NCBI GenBank assembly: GCA_028023455.1
Contig: JAQFVV010006453.1
Coordinates: forward strand, 1 to 64,000
Direction: 5' to 3'
Source of the DNA: Epiperipatus broadwayi
Taxonomy: Eukaryota; Onychophora; Udeonychophora; Euonychophora; Peripatidae
Length of the DNA: 64,000 nucleotides
Part shown: piece after piece, positions 10,651 through 23,012 of the stretch
How the letters are laid out: each line of letters opens with the position of its first letter
Numbering within the stretch: the stretch's first letter is position 1
Made by a program: the position numbers and the translations under genes
Notes under the pieces: model-generated
Databases searched by the model: none
What the model saw: only the letters and a program-made list of their open reading frames with translations
Told to the model about the DNA's origin: nothing

Positions 10651-11159
10651 GTAAATATAATACATACCCTATCAGTGGAGAGACTTATTACACTATGTAA
10701 GAAAATTAAAAAGTGTGCTATTTTTTGATTTTTTACACGTCTATATGTAAATGACAGTGCTTTGTCTCTATATTAGATTTAGAGTGGTATCCAAAAGAAA
10801 ATTTAGTTTTATTTTCACTCTTAGTTTGGGGATGGGGTAGTTAACCTCACTTGACTACTATCTTAGGTAAAGATCTTTCTAATTAAACAATTATAAATGG
10901 ATAACTCCACATAAATATTTTCATTACACAAATTAATGATCAGACATCCATGGTCAATGCATAGCAAAAAATCTTTTATTACTTCACCGCTATACACTAT
11001 TTTGTCTAGAAATGGAAATATCTTAATAACCCTGGAGATGTAACATCTGTCCTCCCTTATATCGCTATTGAGATGTATAATATTAAAAATAGACACATTT
11101 TCTACATCTATATAGATATATAATGCATCTTTATTGTACTGGTCAAAACATGTTTATCC
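10651..11159. other. AT-rich stretch, no feature seen
   Basis: The 77-codon minus frame at 10863-11096 shows no recognised domain and is probably chance. Confidence 0.4.
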
Positions 11160-11179
11160 ATCTAACATTAGCTGGAACT

Positions 11180-11290
11180 CACAAAATGTACTTCAAACCC
11201 AGTTAAGTCCGAGATTTAGGTCAGGGACCAGCCTGAATTAAACCCACTCTCTAAGTCACAGATCTAACACCTAATGGATAACATAATAGT
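11180..11290 (-). repeat. tRNA-like SINE relic
   Basis: On the minus strand a TTATCCATTAGGTGTTAGA A-box-like run is followed about 30 bp later by GGGTTTAATTC, a B-box-like run. No cloverleaf closes. Confidence 0.35.
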
Positions 11291-12146
11291 GATGGCACAT
11301 GAGAATTAATTTTAATCTGACCCACTAGCAAAGCGAAGAAGACAATGAGAAATCTATTAACTATGACTAAACTAAAATATATATGAGCATGGCTGTACTT
11401 TTGTAAGTGGAAAAAAGAGGAATTCAAACTACTCAGACAAGTTGGATAACAAAAATATAGTTTAATATAATGACAAATTATTATACATTATGATTTAATT
11501 GTATATATTAGTGTGTACATGAATGAGCAAGCAGTAGATGAGTACATAGTGTCATTCATGCTATTATTTCTCATATGCTCTTTATTAGCTAAATTATATA
11601 TTATTAATAAGCAAACATCTTTGGTGGGTCCAATATTAAAATGCCAATCAATTATTAGGAAGAAGTTACATAAAATTGCTATTAGCACTTTGGGTTATGG
11701 TTCTGAAATGTGATGACTAACATATGATTTTGGGAGCATTCTGAGATTCATTATATATTTAAGAAAACTATTTTCATGCCATTACAGTCATGAAAATAAG
11801 TAAAACACATTTGAAAATGACCAAAATATTTAATGAAAATTCTCTTAATTAGCACTGGTAAGAAGAACGCTCTATTTTCCCTAAGGCAAATAGATACTCT
11901 TAAATGCAGAAATAAGTTACAATGGTGGGATTGTATAAGACTAAAATAAATTTAATTAATAAAACTAGAAGTAATTGGCATTTATATATATTTTGAGCAG
12001 AGTGCAATTTTAATATTAGAGCATTAAAACTGGGCCATGAAGCAAGAGGAATAATAATACGAAGTTTGCAGTGCTGACATTATAACCAAGAAATAACAAG
12101 AAAAGTCATGCTTCTGGATGAAAGACGAAGTGGATAGGCGACATGC
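11291..12146. other. AT-rich stretch, no gene recognised
   Basis: Overlapping short frames on both strands at 11488-11713 show no recognisable domain. Confidence 0.4.
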
Positions 12147-12292
12147 AGGCCTTTTTGTACAAAAAAGTGGAAAGGCATAGCATGTGCCAGACTTAGGGAA
12201 TCACCGCCAGAGGCCTTTTTATATGAAGAAAGTGGATAGGCATAACATGTGCCAGATTTAGGGAATCACCACCAGAGACCTTTTTATATAAC
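12147..12292. repeat. Two and a bit tandem 65-bp units
   Basis: The unit runs from AGGCCTTTTT through GGCATAGCATGTGCCAG to GGGAATCACCGCCAG. It appears twice with about 85 percent identity by eye, and the start of a third follows at about 12277. It lies just upstream of a tRNA-like stretch. Confidence 0.75.
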
Positions 12293-12301
12293 ATAAATGT
12301 G

Positions 12302-12372
12302 GTTCTGGATAGCTCAACTATCTACAGAACGAGATTTGAAAAGAAATCTATTGGTTCAAACTTGTCACAACC
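12302..12372 (+). repeat. tRNA-like sequence (SINE head)
   Basis: The A-box-like ATAGCTCAACTATCTACAG, an anticodon-arm-like AGATTT/AAATCT hairpin and the B-box-like GGTTCAAACTTG occur in tRNA order. The acceptor does not close. With the tandem units upstream this may be one SINE-like repeat. Confidence 0.4.
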
Positions 12373-15370
12373 TCCAGATTAGAAGCATGTAATATATATA
12401 TATATACAAAGATAGGCTGAATGTCAGTAATGCAGTAATGATAAATTTCACTAACGACATTGAAAAAGTTTTACTGCTTTAAAAATAAATGACCCTAGTT
12501 TGAATGTCATAATTTTTATAAATAATATGCTATGCCACTATAATATATATAGAGAGAAGATTTCAGTTAATAAAATATACATGAAGATTTTATTTAATAA
12601 AAGAAACATTAAGATTTATCCCCATCCCTTTTTTTACTATTTAAAATAATTCAATCCCATCTTCATGGATTTTACAAGAACTGAGAATATTTAAGCTTAT
12701 ATTTTAAGAGTAAATAAAAAAAGCAGTTATATAGAAAATAATTAATGGGTCACTCTTTCAGAATTTAATAAAAAACAACATTTTAAAAGATTTCAAAGTG
12801 TTAATTAGCTTAAGTTCTAGATTTATCCCAGGTAGAAAATCCAAAGTTAAACAAATATATTTTTTTATATTAAAGCATAAATAAAATGTTGGCTCATAAA
12901 ACAATCTGGTGAGTGTATTAATTAATAATACATTATATTTTAAGGGAATGTTAATAAACTTAATTCATGAAGGCTTACTTAAAAAGAAGAAAAGATTTTA
13001 GAAATTCAACTCGTCAGATTGCTTGAGATTGGCACATTAATAATAAAAACACACATATAAAATCAAGTAATAAATAAATCACCACACCAAAATTAAAGAA
13101 AGCTAAGAGCATATGAGAGAGAGTTAAATTTATAGAAATGACTTTAGAGCAAATTACATATTAAAACAAAACAAAGTTAAATCACATATTAGAAGAAATC
13201 TTGATAGATGAATTAGGCTAGATTTAGTTTCAATGGTGGCAGTTTGAAATAATTTACCTTGCACAATTTTAAGAGTTCATATTAAAAAGTCCAGCTCATG
13301 CATTGCAGTTCTTATGTAACAGAAAGCTTCTATTTAGCACTCCAAAGTTCTCCATCGGGTCTTTACTTCATTCTACAGAAGTGTAATGACATGGTGGCGG
13401 CAGATGATGACCCAACAGGGCCAAGAAGGATGGTGGACTTACTACTATATTATTATTTTTTTTAACTTTCACACCAATGTGGGTTATGTTCACTGCAATT
13501 CTTTCAATAGTAGCTCATCTGTTCTCTCAATATTGGCTAATCTGTTCTGATTTTAAAGTCCTCCATTTTATACACTGCTCAGGTATTTCTGGAATGCTTT
13601 TAATTACTTAGTCCATTGTTTTTGAAAGATGCAACTGTTAGATAATGTCCAAAAATAAATTCAAATCTATTTCCAGATTAGAAATAGATTTGACAAAAAT
13701 GTTTATAACAAAAGAAAATCTTTAATCTTAATCCCATTTTAAGTAAAAACTTTAATTAAAAAATACCTTCCCCAGATTAAAACAATAGTGTTTCCAACCC
13801 TTTAATTATTTTTAGACAATTTACAATTGCATCTTCCATTTTGGATTTAAAAAGAAAAAAAGTTGTATAAATGACATAATAAAATATTTAAAAATCAATA
13901 TTGTTAGTACATTTTTGCTCCTATATATATATATTTGAGTCGCACCTATAATACTTTAATAGAAGAGAACTAATAATTAATAAAAAGAATTAATAATAAT
14001 TTTAAAAAAATGTTATTGAAAGTTAAAATTTATAAATTTTTAGGTGCGCATCTCAGATATATACATAAAATATATATACATGACAAAAGGAGCGAGGTGG
14101 GATATAGGGTTTAAATACAGGTTAGTAGTTGGAATCATGAAGCTCAATCTTAAGCTAAGACTGACTGCTTCATTATACATGCCACAGATTTTTTATTTTG
14201 TAACAAATTTTGAATATAGTCATTAATTATTGTTTATATTATAACAGTAAATGAGAACTATTTGAACAATTATGGTGTTTTAAGATAAACAAAATATCTT
14301 ATATGAGAACCAATAAATTTGTTTATTATATTACATCATCTTGATAGGTGAAGCTGCATTTATGTAAAAAAAAGAATTTACAGTATTATCTAATAATATA
14401 TGAGTTAGGGCATTAAATTAATATAATTCCCTATTTTTTTATTGATAAGATTTCCAATATGTGCAGATGTTAAATATATTATTGATACAGTAAGTCCACC
14501 ATATTCTTGATATACATAAATGGTTTTTCATTTATTTACAATAGTAGAAAATTTAAAGTAATAAGAAAGAAATTTTAAAACTTTACATTATTTCGTTCAC
14601 AATGCAAATACAGTTTGAAAATATACTTACATATATTGTTTAAATGTTTCTGAAAATGAAAAAAATACTTATATGTTGATTACTGCATTGCTTCTCAACT
14701 AATAGCATGCAAAAAATGTTATAAAGGATATTTTTTTCTCTTCTACCAATATTGCTGATTTGACCAGTGACTGTAGCAGGAAAATTGACCTGGCAATTTT
14801 TAGACTTTCTTATTATTATCATCAAAGATTCATGAATGAAAATATGTTCATTATTCTAGAGTTTAGTTTTACGATGACTATGCAATCCAATATATGATCC
14901 ACGAATACGTCCACATAAAATATATAGATACATTTTTCTATTTATTTGTTTTTGTGATTCTGTCCTTTAATTGAATTTTTTTTGCAGACAACTTTTTCTA
15001 AAATGTTTCAATATCATGTATACTTATAGTTCTCCAAGGTATTCTAATCTCTGATATATTTTCCCAATGGAAACTGTTAATACTGCACTTTTTTATATAT
15101 GACTTTCAAACAATGTATGGAAGTCTACCTTTTATGCAAATGCTCATGTTCACCATAAAACATCAGCGTAGGATGTTTTCTACTATCCATTCATCTTACA
15201 TGTCAAATCCGATGAAGGTCTGATTTTATACTAGTAGACTGTATATCATATGTAGCAATCTGAAGAATATATTGATTAGCTTATGTTCTTGCCATTGTAT
15301 TTAAAAAAAATTATTGATATATTTTTGATTATTCCTAAATGACACTGCTGGCATTTATGGTATCAATAAG
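12373..15370. other. AT-rich stretch, no gene recognised
   Basis: Low-complexity A/T runs and a short TA tract at about 13924-13934. Small frames at 14044-14226 and 14640-14825 show no domain. A more GC-rich patch at 13370-13440 was not identified. Confidence 0.45.
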
Positions 15371-15374
15371 TTGT

Positions 15375-15835
15375 GAAAGCAGAAACCGGTCTGGGGTTGG
15401 GGGTATTCTACAAAGCTTGTTAAGAGCTTGTTTTGTGAGTTCTATATATAACATTTGTAAATACAAGCTTATTAAATTCGGTCATGTGATATCTGACTTG
15501 ATTTTTCTTTTTTAATATTTTGTTTTTTGCTATGAAGGCTTTGGTGATTTTATATTGCTAAAGCTATTAATATGTGGTGTATCTGAACTTACTTCAGCTC
15601 CATATGGCTATTTAAGTTAGATAGCTGGATTGGAACACATATGGATGTCTGAACATTTTAGATTTTCTACTTAATAGTTATACATTAGAAAAAGTGCTGG
15701 ACTTGTCCTGTTATTTTTAATCTAATGATTGAATATCCTAGCACCTCACTGAGGACACCAGTAGCAGAAACCGGTCTGAGGTTGGGGGTATTCTACAAAG
15801 CTTGTTTTGTGAGCTCTATATAAAATAATAGATTA
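15375..15835 (+). repeat. Hammerhead repeat, partial tandem duplication
   Basis: The block AGCAGAAACCGG(T)CTG, then GTTGGGGGTATTCTAC and AAAGCTTGTT occurs at 15378-15425 and again at 15763-15815. The first copy keeps only the 3' half of the hammerhead; the second has both halves. TCATGTGATATCTGACTTG (15484-15502) matches the flanks of other copies in inverse orientation. Confidence 0.65.
15743..15782 (+). ncRNA. Hammerhead ribozyme with intact core but decayed stem II
   Basis: Stem I ACCTCA (15743-15748) pairs perfectly with TGAGGT (15777-15782). The core CTGAGGA (15749-15755) and GAAA (15767-15770) are consensus. Stem III is the palindrome ACCGGT (15770-15775), then C17 at 15776. The 11 bases expected to form stem II (15756-15766) do not pair. 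With ACCGGT as stem III a loop is almost impossible in one molecule, so a two-molecule form would be expected, as in known minimal hammerheads. Activity is doubtful. Confidence 0.65.
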
Positions 15836-15849
15836 TATTAATAACAGTT

Positions 15850-16320
15850 CTATGCACAGCTAATTAATTTGTAGTATGTATTTTCCTGAGATAAAATAAC
15901 CTTTTTAGAAGCATTAGCAGTACATTGGAATCTATGCTGTATTTCTACATCTAAATTAATCTTTCTATATATAAAACTATCAAGATATTTAAATTGATTT
16001 ACATTCTCATGTTGATAATCATCCAAGCTAAAAGTTGATGAGAATTTTTCTTCCACCACTGCCTGATAATAAAGTTGAGATTTTGAACTAAAGACTGCAA
16101 ATATTGCATTTAGAACATTAAATACTGTCTGTAGATTGTCGTATGAATTGCTAAAAAATGGTGCAATCTTCAGGGTATTGTAATATCTAGAATAAAAAGG
16201 TTTGTTTTCATTTTTAGTAGATAGAATTCCACTATTAAGTTTGTACCATATCTTGGTACCTATTTTATTAAGCGGCTTATAAATAATTTCTATGATTACT
16301 GTCATAAAAAGCAAAGACAA
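15850..16320 (-). pseudogene. LINE RT, 3' remnant
   Basis: A 156-codon minus frame. Its second half holds an ENVNQFKYLDSFI block, then EIQHRFQCTANASKKV, matching in type the FKYLGS-x-EI-x-R-I-x-A block of LINE proteins. The first part is not recognisable, the catalytic aspartates are absent, and the apparent ATG is not a real start. Confidence 0.5.
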
Positions 16321-16884
16321 TATTGCAGCAAGTCTACATTCCAGTTTAATACCAGTTTTTATTGTAAATGCCTCAGATTTTATATCTGTGGTAAGACTTT
16401 CATTCTATCATGTAGAATCCATATAATATGAATAAAGTTTGGTGAAATATCAATTAATTTTAAGCAATCTCATAAATCTGTTTGAATAATTTAGTTCAAT
16501 GTTTTGATAAAATCATTAAAAGCAATGTATAAGTCACCCATTTGCTCCTGACATTTTAATTTTTAAGGCAACAGGATCCATGTTTTCAATGTTCCTTTTT
16601 TATTTTATATTGTCTCTACTAACTATTCATGTATGACTGGCTGAAGCCTATTTGACAAAATCTTTGAAAGTACTTTGTTTTAATGGTTAATAATGATATT
16701 TGATGATACTTATTGCAATCATGTCTATTCTATTTATTTTTTTTTAAATTGGAAAAATAGAAGTACTTTTAAGACCAGGCAGCATCCCTTCATAAATGTA
16801 TATATTTCTAAAAAAGTTTCTTTATTTTTGAAGCTAAAACATATCACCAGATATTTTATCAAAACCTGCAGAACTTACATCATT

Positions 16885-17157
16885 TCAATTTTGAAGATGA
16901 CAAAGAGATGTCTTGATGTCATTAACATGGATATTTTTGTCCAAATCGAAATGGATTGATAAAGTGGATATATTATTAAAAGTTGTCATCTCAATTCTTG
17001 TATCATTATTCAAAAGATGATGAAAATAGTTTTTCTTCCTGTTCAAAATATTATCATCATCATCATCTAAAAATATGCCATTGCTATACTTATTAAAGTC
17101 ATGAGACCATTTTCCAAATCCACATGATGTTTTCAGGGCATCAAAAGAGATATACAT
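16885..17157 (-). pseudogene. LINE pre-RT segment remnant
   Basis: A 90-codon minus frame. Residues about 25-50 contain NGIFLDDDDDNILNRKKNYF, the linker between endonuclease and RT in many LINEs, followed by a decayed DIKTSLCHLQN. The overlapping plus-strand frame at 16693-16959 is a shadow. Confidence 0.5.
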
Positions 17158-17800
17158 TGATTATGATCTCAAATATCTGATTCTCCTTTGTGGTTTTAAT
17201 TTACTAATCATTTTTAAATATCCTTGTCAGTGACTTAATTTTTGCCTTTAAATCACTATATTTATTAAGAAGATTAATTATTTTGCTATGAAAAAAATAT
17301 AACTGGTTTTTAAAATCATTGTCAGTAAAATAATCATGAATCTTCTTTTTAGTGAACCCAAAAAGAAATGTTCTTGCATCCATAACTCACTTCTTAAGAA
17401 AACTCTATGACTTAGTAATGTGACAACCACACAAATGCAAATGAGCAATTTTAGTATTTAAAGCTGCTGAAATTACTGTACTTCTAGGGGATACTTTTAA
17501 AGAATGAACATCAATTTTTTTAATGGCAATGGAATAAGATTTTTTTTAAGTGCCATTATCATTTTAATTTTAAAATGCATTAATCCATGATTTCCCCAAC
17601 AATTTGCACTTGTAACTAACTGCTCAGGTAATATAAACGTATCTTGTATTCTGTCTCGTAACTCTATTGTAGTTTATTAAATGCTGGTTTCTGACTGGGA
17701 ATAAATTCATATACTTTTGTAGTGATTTTCCTGCATATGGAAAGTGTTTGTGGTAGCCAATCTGTGTTGTACAAAAATTCAATAGTAAAATCTGCTTGAA

Positions 17801-19474
17801 TTTACATTCTCAAATTTTTTGGTCAAAGTCTATTATTTATAGCAACATATGTATTGAAGTTTTAAAAAATCACTCTCTTATTATATTGCTGTAATACGTT
17901 ATCTGGCAAGGAATAGAAAAGGTGTAAACAGGATGTGTGTGGTATACTCAAATTAGAGATGGGTATCATCATATTCTGTGAGACATCAAACAACAAGTTG
18001 CTATAAATTGATTTCTTTTTTCTACGGAGTCAATATACGATGCCCCAATATATTCTCACCAGTGGAATGAGCTGCTATCAAATGTGTGAGTAGAGAAGAA
18101 TTCATTCACTGACACTTTCTTTCTTCCTGACATTGCAATAATGCCATAATTGATTCCCACTGCCTATCTGAATCTTAGAACCCCAGAATGTATACCAAGT
18201 ACAGTAAGAATGCCATACAACAGATTCCACTAAGGACAAAAGCATGCATGGTAATTCACACAGTGATATAATTAAACAATTGAAACTTACTGGTAAAAAA
18301 CTTTCTTTTATGTATTATAAGTGATCACCATCAGAAAATTAAAAGTACTGTTGAATGCTATAATAAATTTGATTACAAAAAACAACAACTGAATTTTAAG
18401 AACAATGTCTTTCATCAAACAATGTATTTTGATATTATATTTTAATCTCTTATTATTAATAATAAACATTTTCTAGAATTATACATTTAATAAATCATAA
18501 AAATATAATTTACTCTGCCATTGTTTTAAATTTATTATTATAATATCATTAGTTAAAGTGCATTATTAATTTGTCAAATATAAATGCCAATGCTGTATTA
18601 TAAATTACAATCCTCCAGAGGGCAGTCAATTCTCATGCAATAGCGAGTATTACAAATAAGGGAAGAGAAAGGCAGTGGATTCACATATAGAATCCTGGCA
18701 CCTATTAAATAAATTAAAAACTGGTTCTTCTCTGACTATTAGTACACTTAATTATAATTAACTGGGATTGATTGACCAGGTAAGATAGTTACATTCACTA
18801 GAATACCTGACACATTCAGATATATGAATTATCAGGTGTAGCCATAACATGTTCAACGAATATGTGTAAACTAAAGTGTATAAACCCTGAAAATACAGAT
18901 AAATAGTACAATATATGTATATACATAAATATTTACATATATATGTATTAAAAATGCATATCATAATATGGTTCCCCACTTACCCATGAATTTCTACATA
19001 TGTTCTATGGTTTAAGCCAATGGCATGGATGGAAAGAATCAAATATATTTGCCTTTACAATTAACTCTTGGGCTTTTCAATTGCATATTTATTTATTTCC
19101 ATAGATATCAGGAGTTTCTTCAGGAAAAAAATGTAAATATTGAGGAATTTCCACCTGAATGAAAATTTAACATAAACTTTTTTTAGACATTTGTGGATCT
19201 TCTAAAGCTGCATAACAAAATGAATTCTTTTTTGAATTATCCTTTAGATAATCTTTCTACACTTGATGAATTCTCTACAAGAATTGTTTCACCATCATTA
19301 TTTTATATTGATTTAACTTTTTAAAATTTGATCTAATCTTTTTAAAACCACACTTCTTTGGGATTCTAAAATATTGTTGTGACTCTTGTATTTCCTCTCC
19401 ACCAGAAAGCACCTACATTATTAATCAAATATTTTTGGATTTTTTCCTTTTTAAAATAATAATTTTTTAATTTT
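17801..19474. other. AT-rich stretch, no gene recognised
   Basis: A moderately complex patch at 18030-18240 was not identified. A short frame at 18758-18979 has no domain. Confidence 0.4.
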
Positions 19475-19947
19475 AATAATGACTGCACAAGGAACTCTCA
19501 ATTCAAAATATTATCTGATTGACTGTCATTTAAACATTTTTAAGGCACATCTGTCAAAGGTTTCAGCCTTTCATGTTATTATTATATTATCTGCTTGCAC
19601 TTAATAAATTTAGTATATTTACATTTGTTACAATCATTTCATTAGATTTGAAAATTACTGTGTAGTAAATCGAAAGATTTTACGTTGTTTATTTATATAT
19701 AATATTTAGTGAATTAAATGTGAAGGTGTTTAAAGCTTCATGTTCTTAGTTCAAGTTGTTTGAGTCTGGCTTATTTGTATATAAATTTAAGTAGAGAAGA
19801 AGGTGGCCATTTTTTTCTTGTAAAATCTCTGACTTGTATTTTGAATTGAGAGCTCCTTGTGCAGTCATTATTACTATCTGATTGGCTGCCATTTAAGCAT
19901 TTTAAGGCACATCTGTCAAAGGTTTTAGCCTTTCATGTTATTATTAT
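19475..19947. repeat. Paired repeat: a 36-bp block inverted, a 73-bp block direct
   Basis: Block A (19475-19510, TGACTGCACAAGGAACTCTC inside) returns inverted at 19837-19872. Block B (19512-19584, with AAGGCACATCTGTCAAAGG) returns directly at 19875-19947. The interval is about 252 bp. The mixed orientation suggests an inversion or a foldback intermediate. Confidence 0.85.
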
Positions 19948-20711
19948 GAACAGTAATCATAACTTTAAGCTGGAAAAAGAAAACAAATAAATGGGTCACA
20001 TGATGTTGAAAGACATAATGAACTTTGAACAAGATATACTTAGCTTTAGTTTCTATTAACCAGGCATTGCACAATTTAAATGTTCTTAGCTAAAAGGTGA
20101 AACTTATAAAACCTTCATATAACTTCCCCCCTTAAGACACAAATGTTCTGAAATACATCTTGGCCCACTCTTCTTCAATTTCACCACAATCTTGAGGTTT
20201 AATCTCCATGTATAAACAGTCTCTGGTATATGAGATCCTCACTTTGATTTCAGTTTTGGCATAAAATAATACTGATCATCATCAGACCCATATTTTAAAA
20301 CCCAATCCTAAGCAATTTCACTATTTTTACAGAAAACACTTCATAACAATAATAACAGAATTATCTTACCCCAGTAATCAAACCTCCAAACCAATGGAAG
20401 ATTGTCAATCATGATTTGCTTTTGTATTTTTAGTTTCTACTTTAAAAAATAAATATGTTTAACAATTCTTTGCTCAGACATAGCAAAAACAACATTAAAA
20501 TCTTTTGGGTATTTTTTTCTTCATAAATTTATCTTTATTTTGAGAGATCATTGATTTGAAAAGGTTTTATGCCAGAAGTTTTATCATTTATATATTGATT
20601 TTGGTGCAATGTAACCATATTTATATTTTTACAGTATTAACAATGTTTCCATAAATACATTAATTTTATAATATTTATATAATTAAATATTGTTCTTTTA
20701 AAAACAACATA
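19948..20711. other. AT-rich stretch, no gene recognised
   Basis: A patch near 20125-20290 has more balanced composition but no recognised coding. Confidence 0.4.
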
Positions 20712-20817
20712 CTTTTTTTCTCATGTGTCATAGCATCATCTGGAAAGTGAACCCACTAACCCGGGACAACTGCTTGTAAGGCAGCTGTGCTGACCTCTCA
20801 ACCACCAAGGCTTGACT
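20712..20817 (-). repeat. tRNA-derived SINE, family 2
   Basis: On the minus strand the element reads AGTCAAGCCTTGGTGG, a central GCCTTACAAGCAG anticodon region, GGGTTCACTTTC (B box), and a tail GATGCTATGACACATGAG followed by A-run. Relatives: 21936-22035, 28003-28270 and 63964-64000. Confidence 0.7.
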
Positions 20818-21935
20818 ACAACATACTTCTTTTAATGTACTTTTTACATGATTTGGAAATTTTGATTATCTAGCAGTTATTTTCAGATATTCTGAAATAT
20901 CTTTCAACAATCCTTCATTCAAATTATAAATTTGTATAAAATTATTATTTTATAGACATGTTCGAGTTCAGATCAATGCACAGAAAAATCTGATCATTTT
21001 GTTAAGAAATGTCTATTGACTGTTACCAATCTGTGATGCTAATATTTCAAGTAAATGTTATTAACAGAACAAATATCTTTTTAACATAATAAAAACCGTT
21101 TGGAATAATGTGGATTAAAGCTTTTGTAGTTCAAGAAAGATGATAGGTTTTTACAATGGCACCTTGCACCCAGATCTAAGGTAAAATAATCCATATAACA
21201 AATGATTTATTTCCTTTTAAATTTTGTGTTTCACAAATGACTGAAATGAAGGAAAGATTTTGGTTTGATACAGCTGCCGAAGGTAGGACTTTGGCATACT
21301 CATATCAAACTTTGTCTGAACAAGATGGGTGATTGATTATAAGTGGATGTATTGGTTGAAAATAAAGCTATCTATATACAGCCTAATAATAATTTTTATA
21401 GTGAAGATATATAATCTGGATTTTATTGGCTTTACCTTCATTTGAAAGTATGTTCAAGTTTTAAAAAATAAAAATCTTAAGACAATGATTCAGATAAGGT
21501 TAGCAATGATTAACCAATGTATCACAATATGTCTGATAAATTATCAGCCAATCATATCGTAACAAAAATATTGCAAATAAAGTGATGTTTTTCTTCAGTT
21601 CTTCATGTTTAATAGTAGAAATTTGTGAACCTATGAATATCTAATCAATGTTTATATATATATTAGTTATTTTCATAATCCAGATTTTAAAAAAAGCTAA
21701 ATCAATGTATGCAAAAAAACATTCAATAATAATTATATATTATTAAAATTTTGCCTCTATTTGATTATATAAGATAACATATTTTTTTAAAAAAAAATGC
21801 TAAAATCAGATTATAACATTGTATTTCTTCCCATATATGAATAAATCACAAGGAAACTCTGCTATAAAAGTATCCCTCATGTGATTAAGGTTGAACAGGT
21901 TTTACTGAAATTATTTTACATTAGATACGAACTTT
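20818..21935. other. AT-rich stretch, no gene recognised
   Basis: Only low-complexity runs and short chance frames were seen. Confidence 0.45.
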
Positions 21936-22035
21936 GTCAAGCGTTGTTAGTCAAGATTGTCAGCACAGCAGCCTTGCAAGCAAGCAGTTGGTTGCAGACG
22001 GTTGTCGCGGGTTCACCTCTCGGCTGATGAGTGCA
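21936..22035 (+). repeat. tRNA-derived SINE, family 2
   Basis: It shares GTCAAGCGTTGTTAG, GCCTTGCAAGCAAG, GTTGGTTGCAGACGGTTG and a GGGTTCAC B box with the 28.0-kb copies. The 3' tail differs (CGGCTGATGAGTGC). Confidence 0.7.
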
Positions 22036-22217
22036 ATATAATAAGTGGATTTGATAATAAAAAGCTATACATAACCTTTAATTTTAAATGGAAGTTTTTG
22101 TATTGTATATAAACAATATAACTATTCATTTGTAATTCAAATATAATTTATTTCCTTCTTTTTTAGCGTAGTAATAACTGACTGCTATGAACACATATAT
22201 AGAAAAGGTAGATTTTT

Positions 22218-22384
22218 TAAATACTCAGTTTTATTACTGCCTAACATGCTTTTGATATATCATGTATATATCATATTCATAGCTTATAATAATATGACTC
22301 AAAAGTGAGTGATATTACTATAAGCTATGAATATGATATACCTAATATATTGAAAGCATGCTAGGCAGTAATAAAGCTAAATAT
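22218..22384. repeat. Small foldback (MITE-like)
   Basis: Arms 22218-22300 and 22307-22384 are inverted, roughly 85 percent identical, with a 6-bp centre. Shared blocks include TTATTACTGCCTA, AGCATG and ATCATATTCATAGCTTAT. No coding is present. Confidence 0.85.
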
Positions 22385-23012
22385 TTAAAAATATATTTAT
22401 TTATATAACTTATCAATGATTTTCTATTTCTCTCTCTCTGTAAATAATATTTATATATTTCAACGATGATTTTTTTTCTCTCTTATTGAAAAGAATAATA
22501 TATTATTTATTTTATGGTCAGCCATGCGGTCTTCCACAGGGAAGAGAAGTGGTATTCAGTTGTGAGTATAGCTTATAAATATAGCAGTACAAAACTTTTT
22601 TTTAAAAAAAGTTATTTAAAATAAAAGTAATATCTTAAAGTATTAGATAATAGTAAAATTTTAGAATAAATTAATAAAATCGTATTTTGAAACGATTATA
22701 AATAATAATAGGTTTTATTATAAAAACACTTAAAGTTAAAATAAAATAGTAAATTATTTAAACTAGCTTAAAACTGTTTCTCTTAGCAAAGATTAAAAGA
22801 ATGTATGTTTAAAATTATGTGGGCAGGATAGTATTGCTAAACAACACAATTACTTCTACTAGTTTTAAAAGCAATAGATTTTAAAAGTTTAATTAAATAA
22901 TCTACATTTTAGTCTAAATAAATAGATTAAAAATAAGATAATAAGATTAAATGTGTTTGAGATATAAGATTTAAAAACAAAATAAAACTTCAGGCAATTG
23001 AATATATATATA
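22385..23012. other. AT-rich stretch, no gene recognised
   Basis: Nothing beyond A/T-rich low complexity was seen. Confidence 0.45.

Larger units (their letters stand above)
15850..17800 (-). mobile_element. LINE (non-LTR retrotransposon) relic
   Basis: On the minus strand, 17157-16885 contains ILNRKKNYFHHLLN, resembling the LNRWKxYFxxLLN block that precedes the RT domain in many LINEs. The frame near 16010-15930 contains VNQFKYLDSFI followed by DVEIQHRFQ, resembling the VxxFKYLGSxI block after the RT palm. Between and upstream (to about 17.7 kb) only fragments can be read. Order and spacing fit one decayed element of about 2 kb. I did not find the YxDD box. Confidence 0.55.

Noticed and set aside
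10863-11096. 77-codon minus frame as a small gene
   Set aside because: No domain, no promoter or splice context, and the length is expected by chance in this amount of DNA.
12147-12292. CRISPR array
   Set aside because: Adjacent 65-bp units without spacers in eukaryotic DNA; an ordinary tandem repeat.
22010-22030. CTGATGA in GGCTGATGAGTGC as a hammerhead core
   Set aside because: No stem II or GAAA follows; it is the SINE tail.
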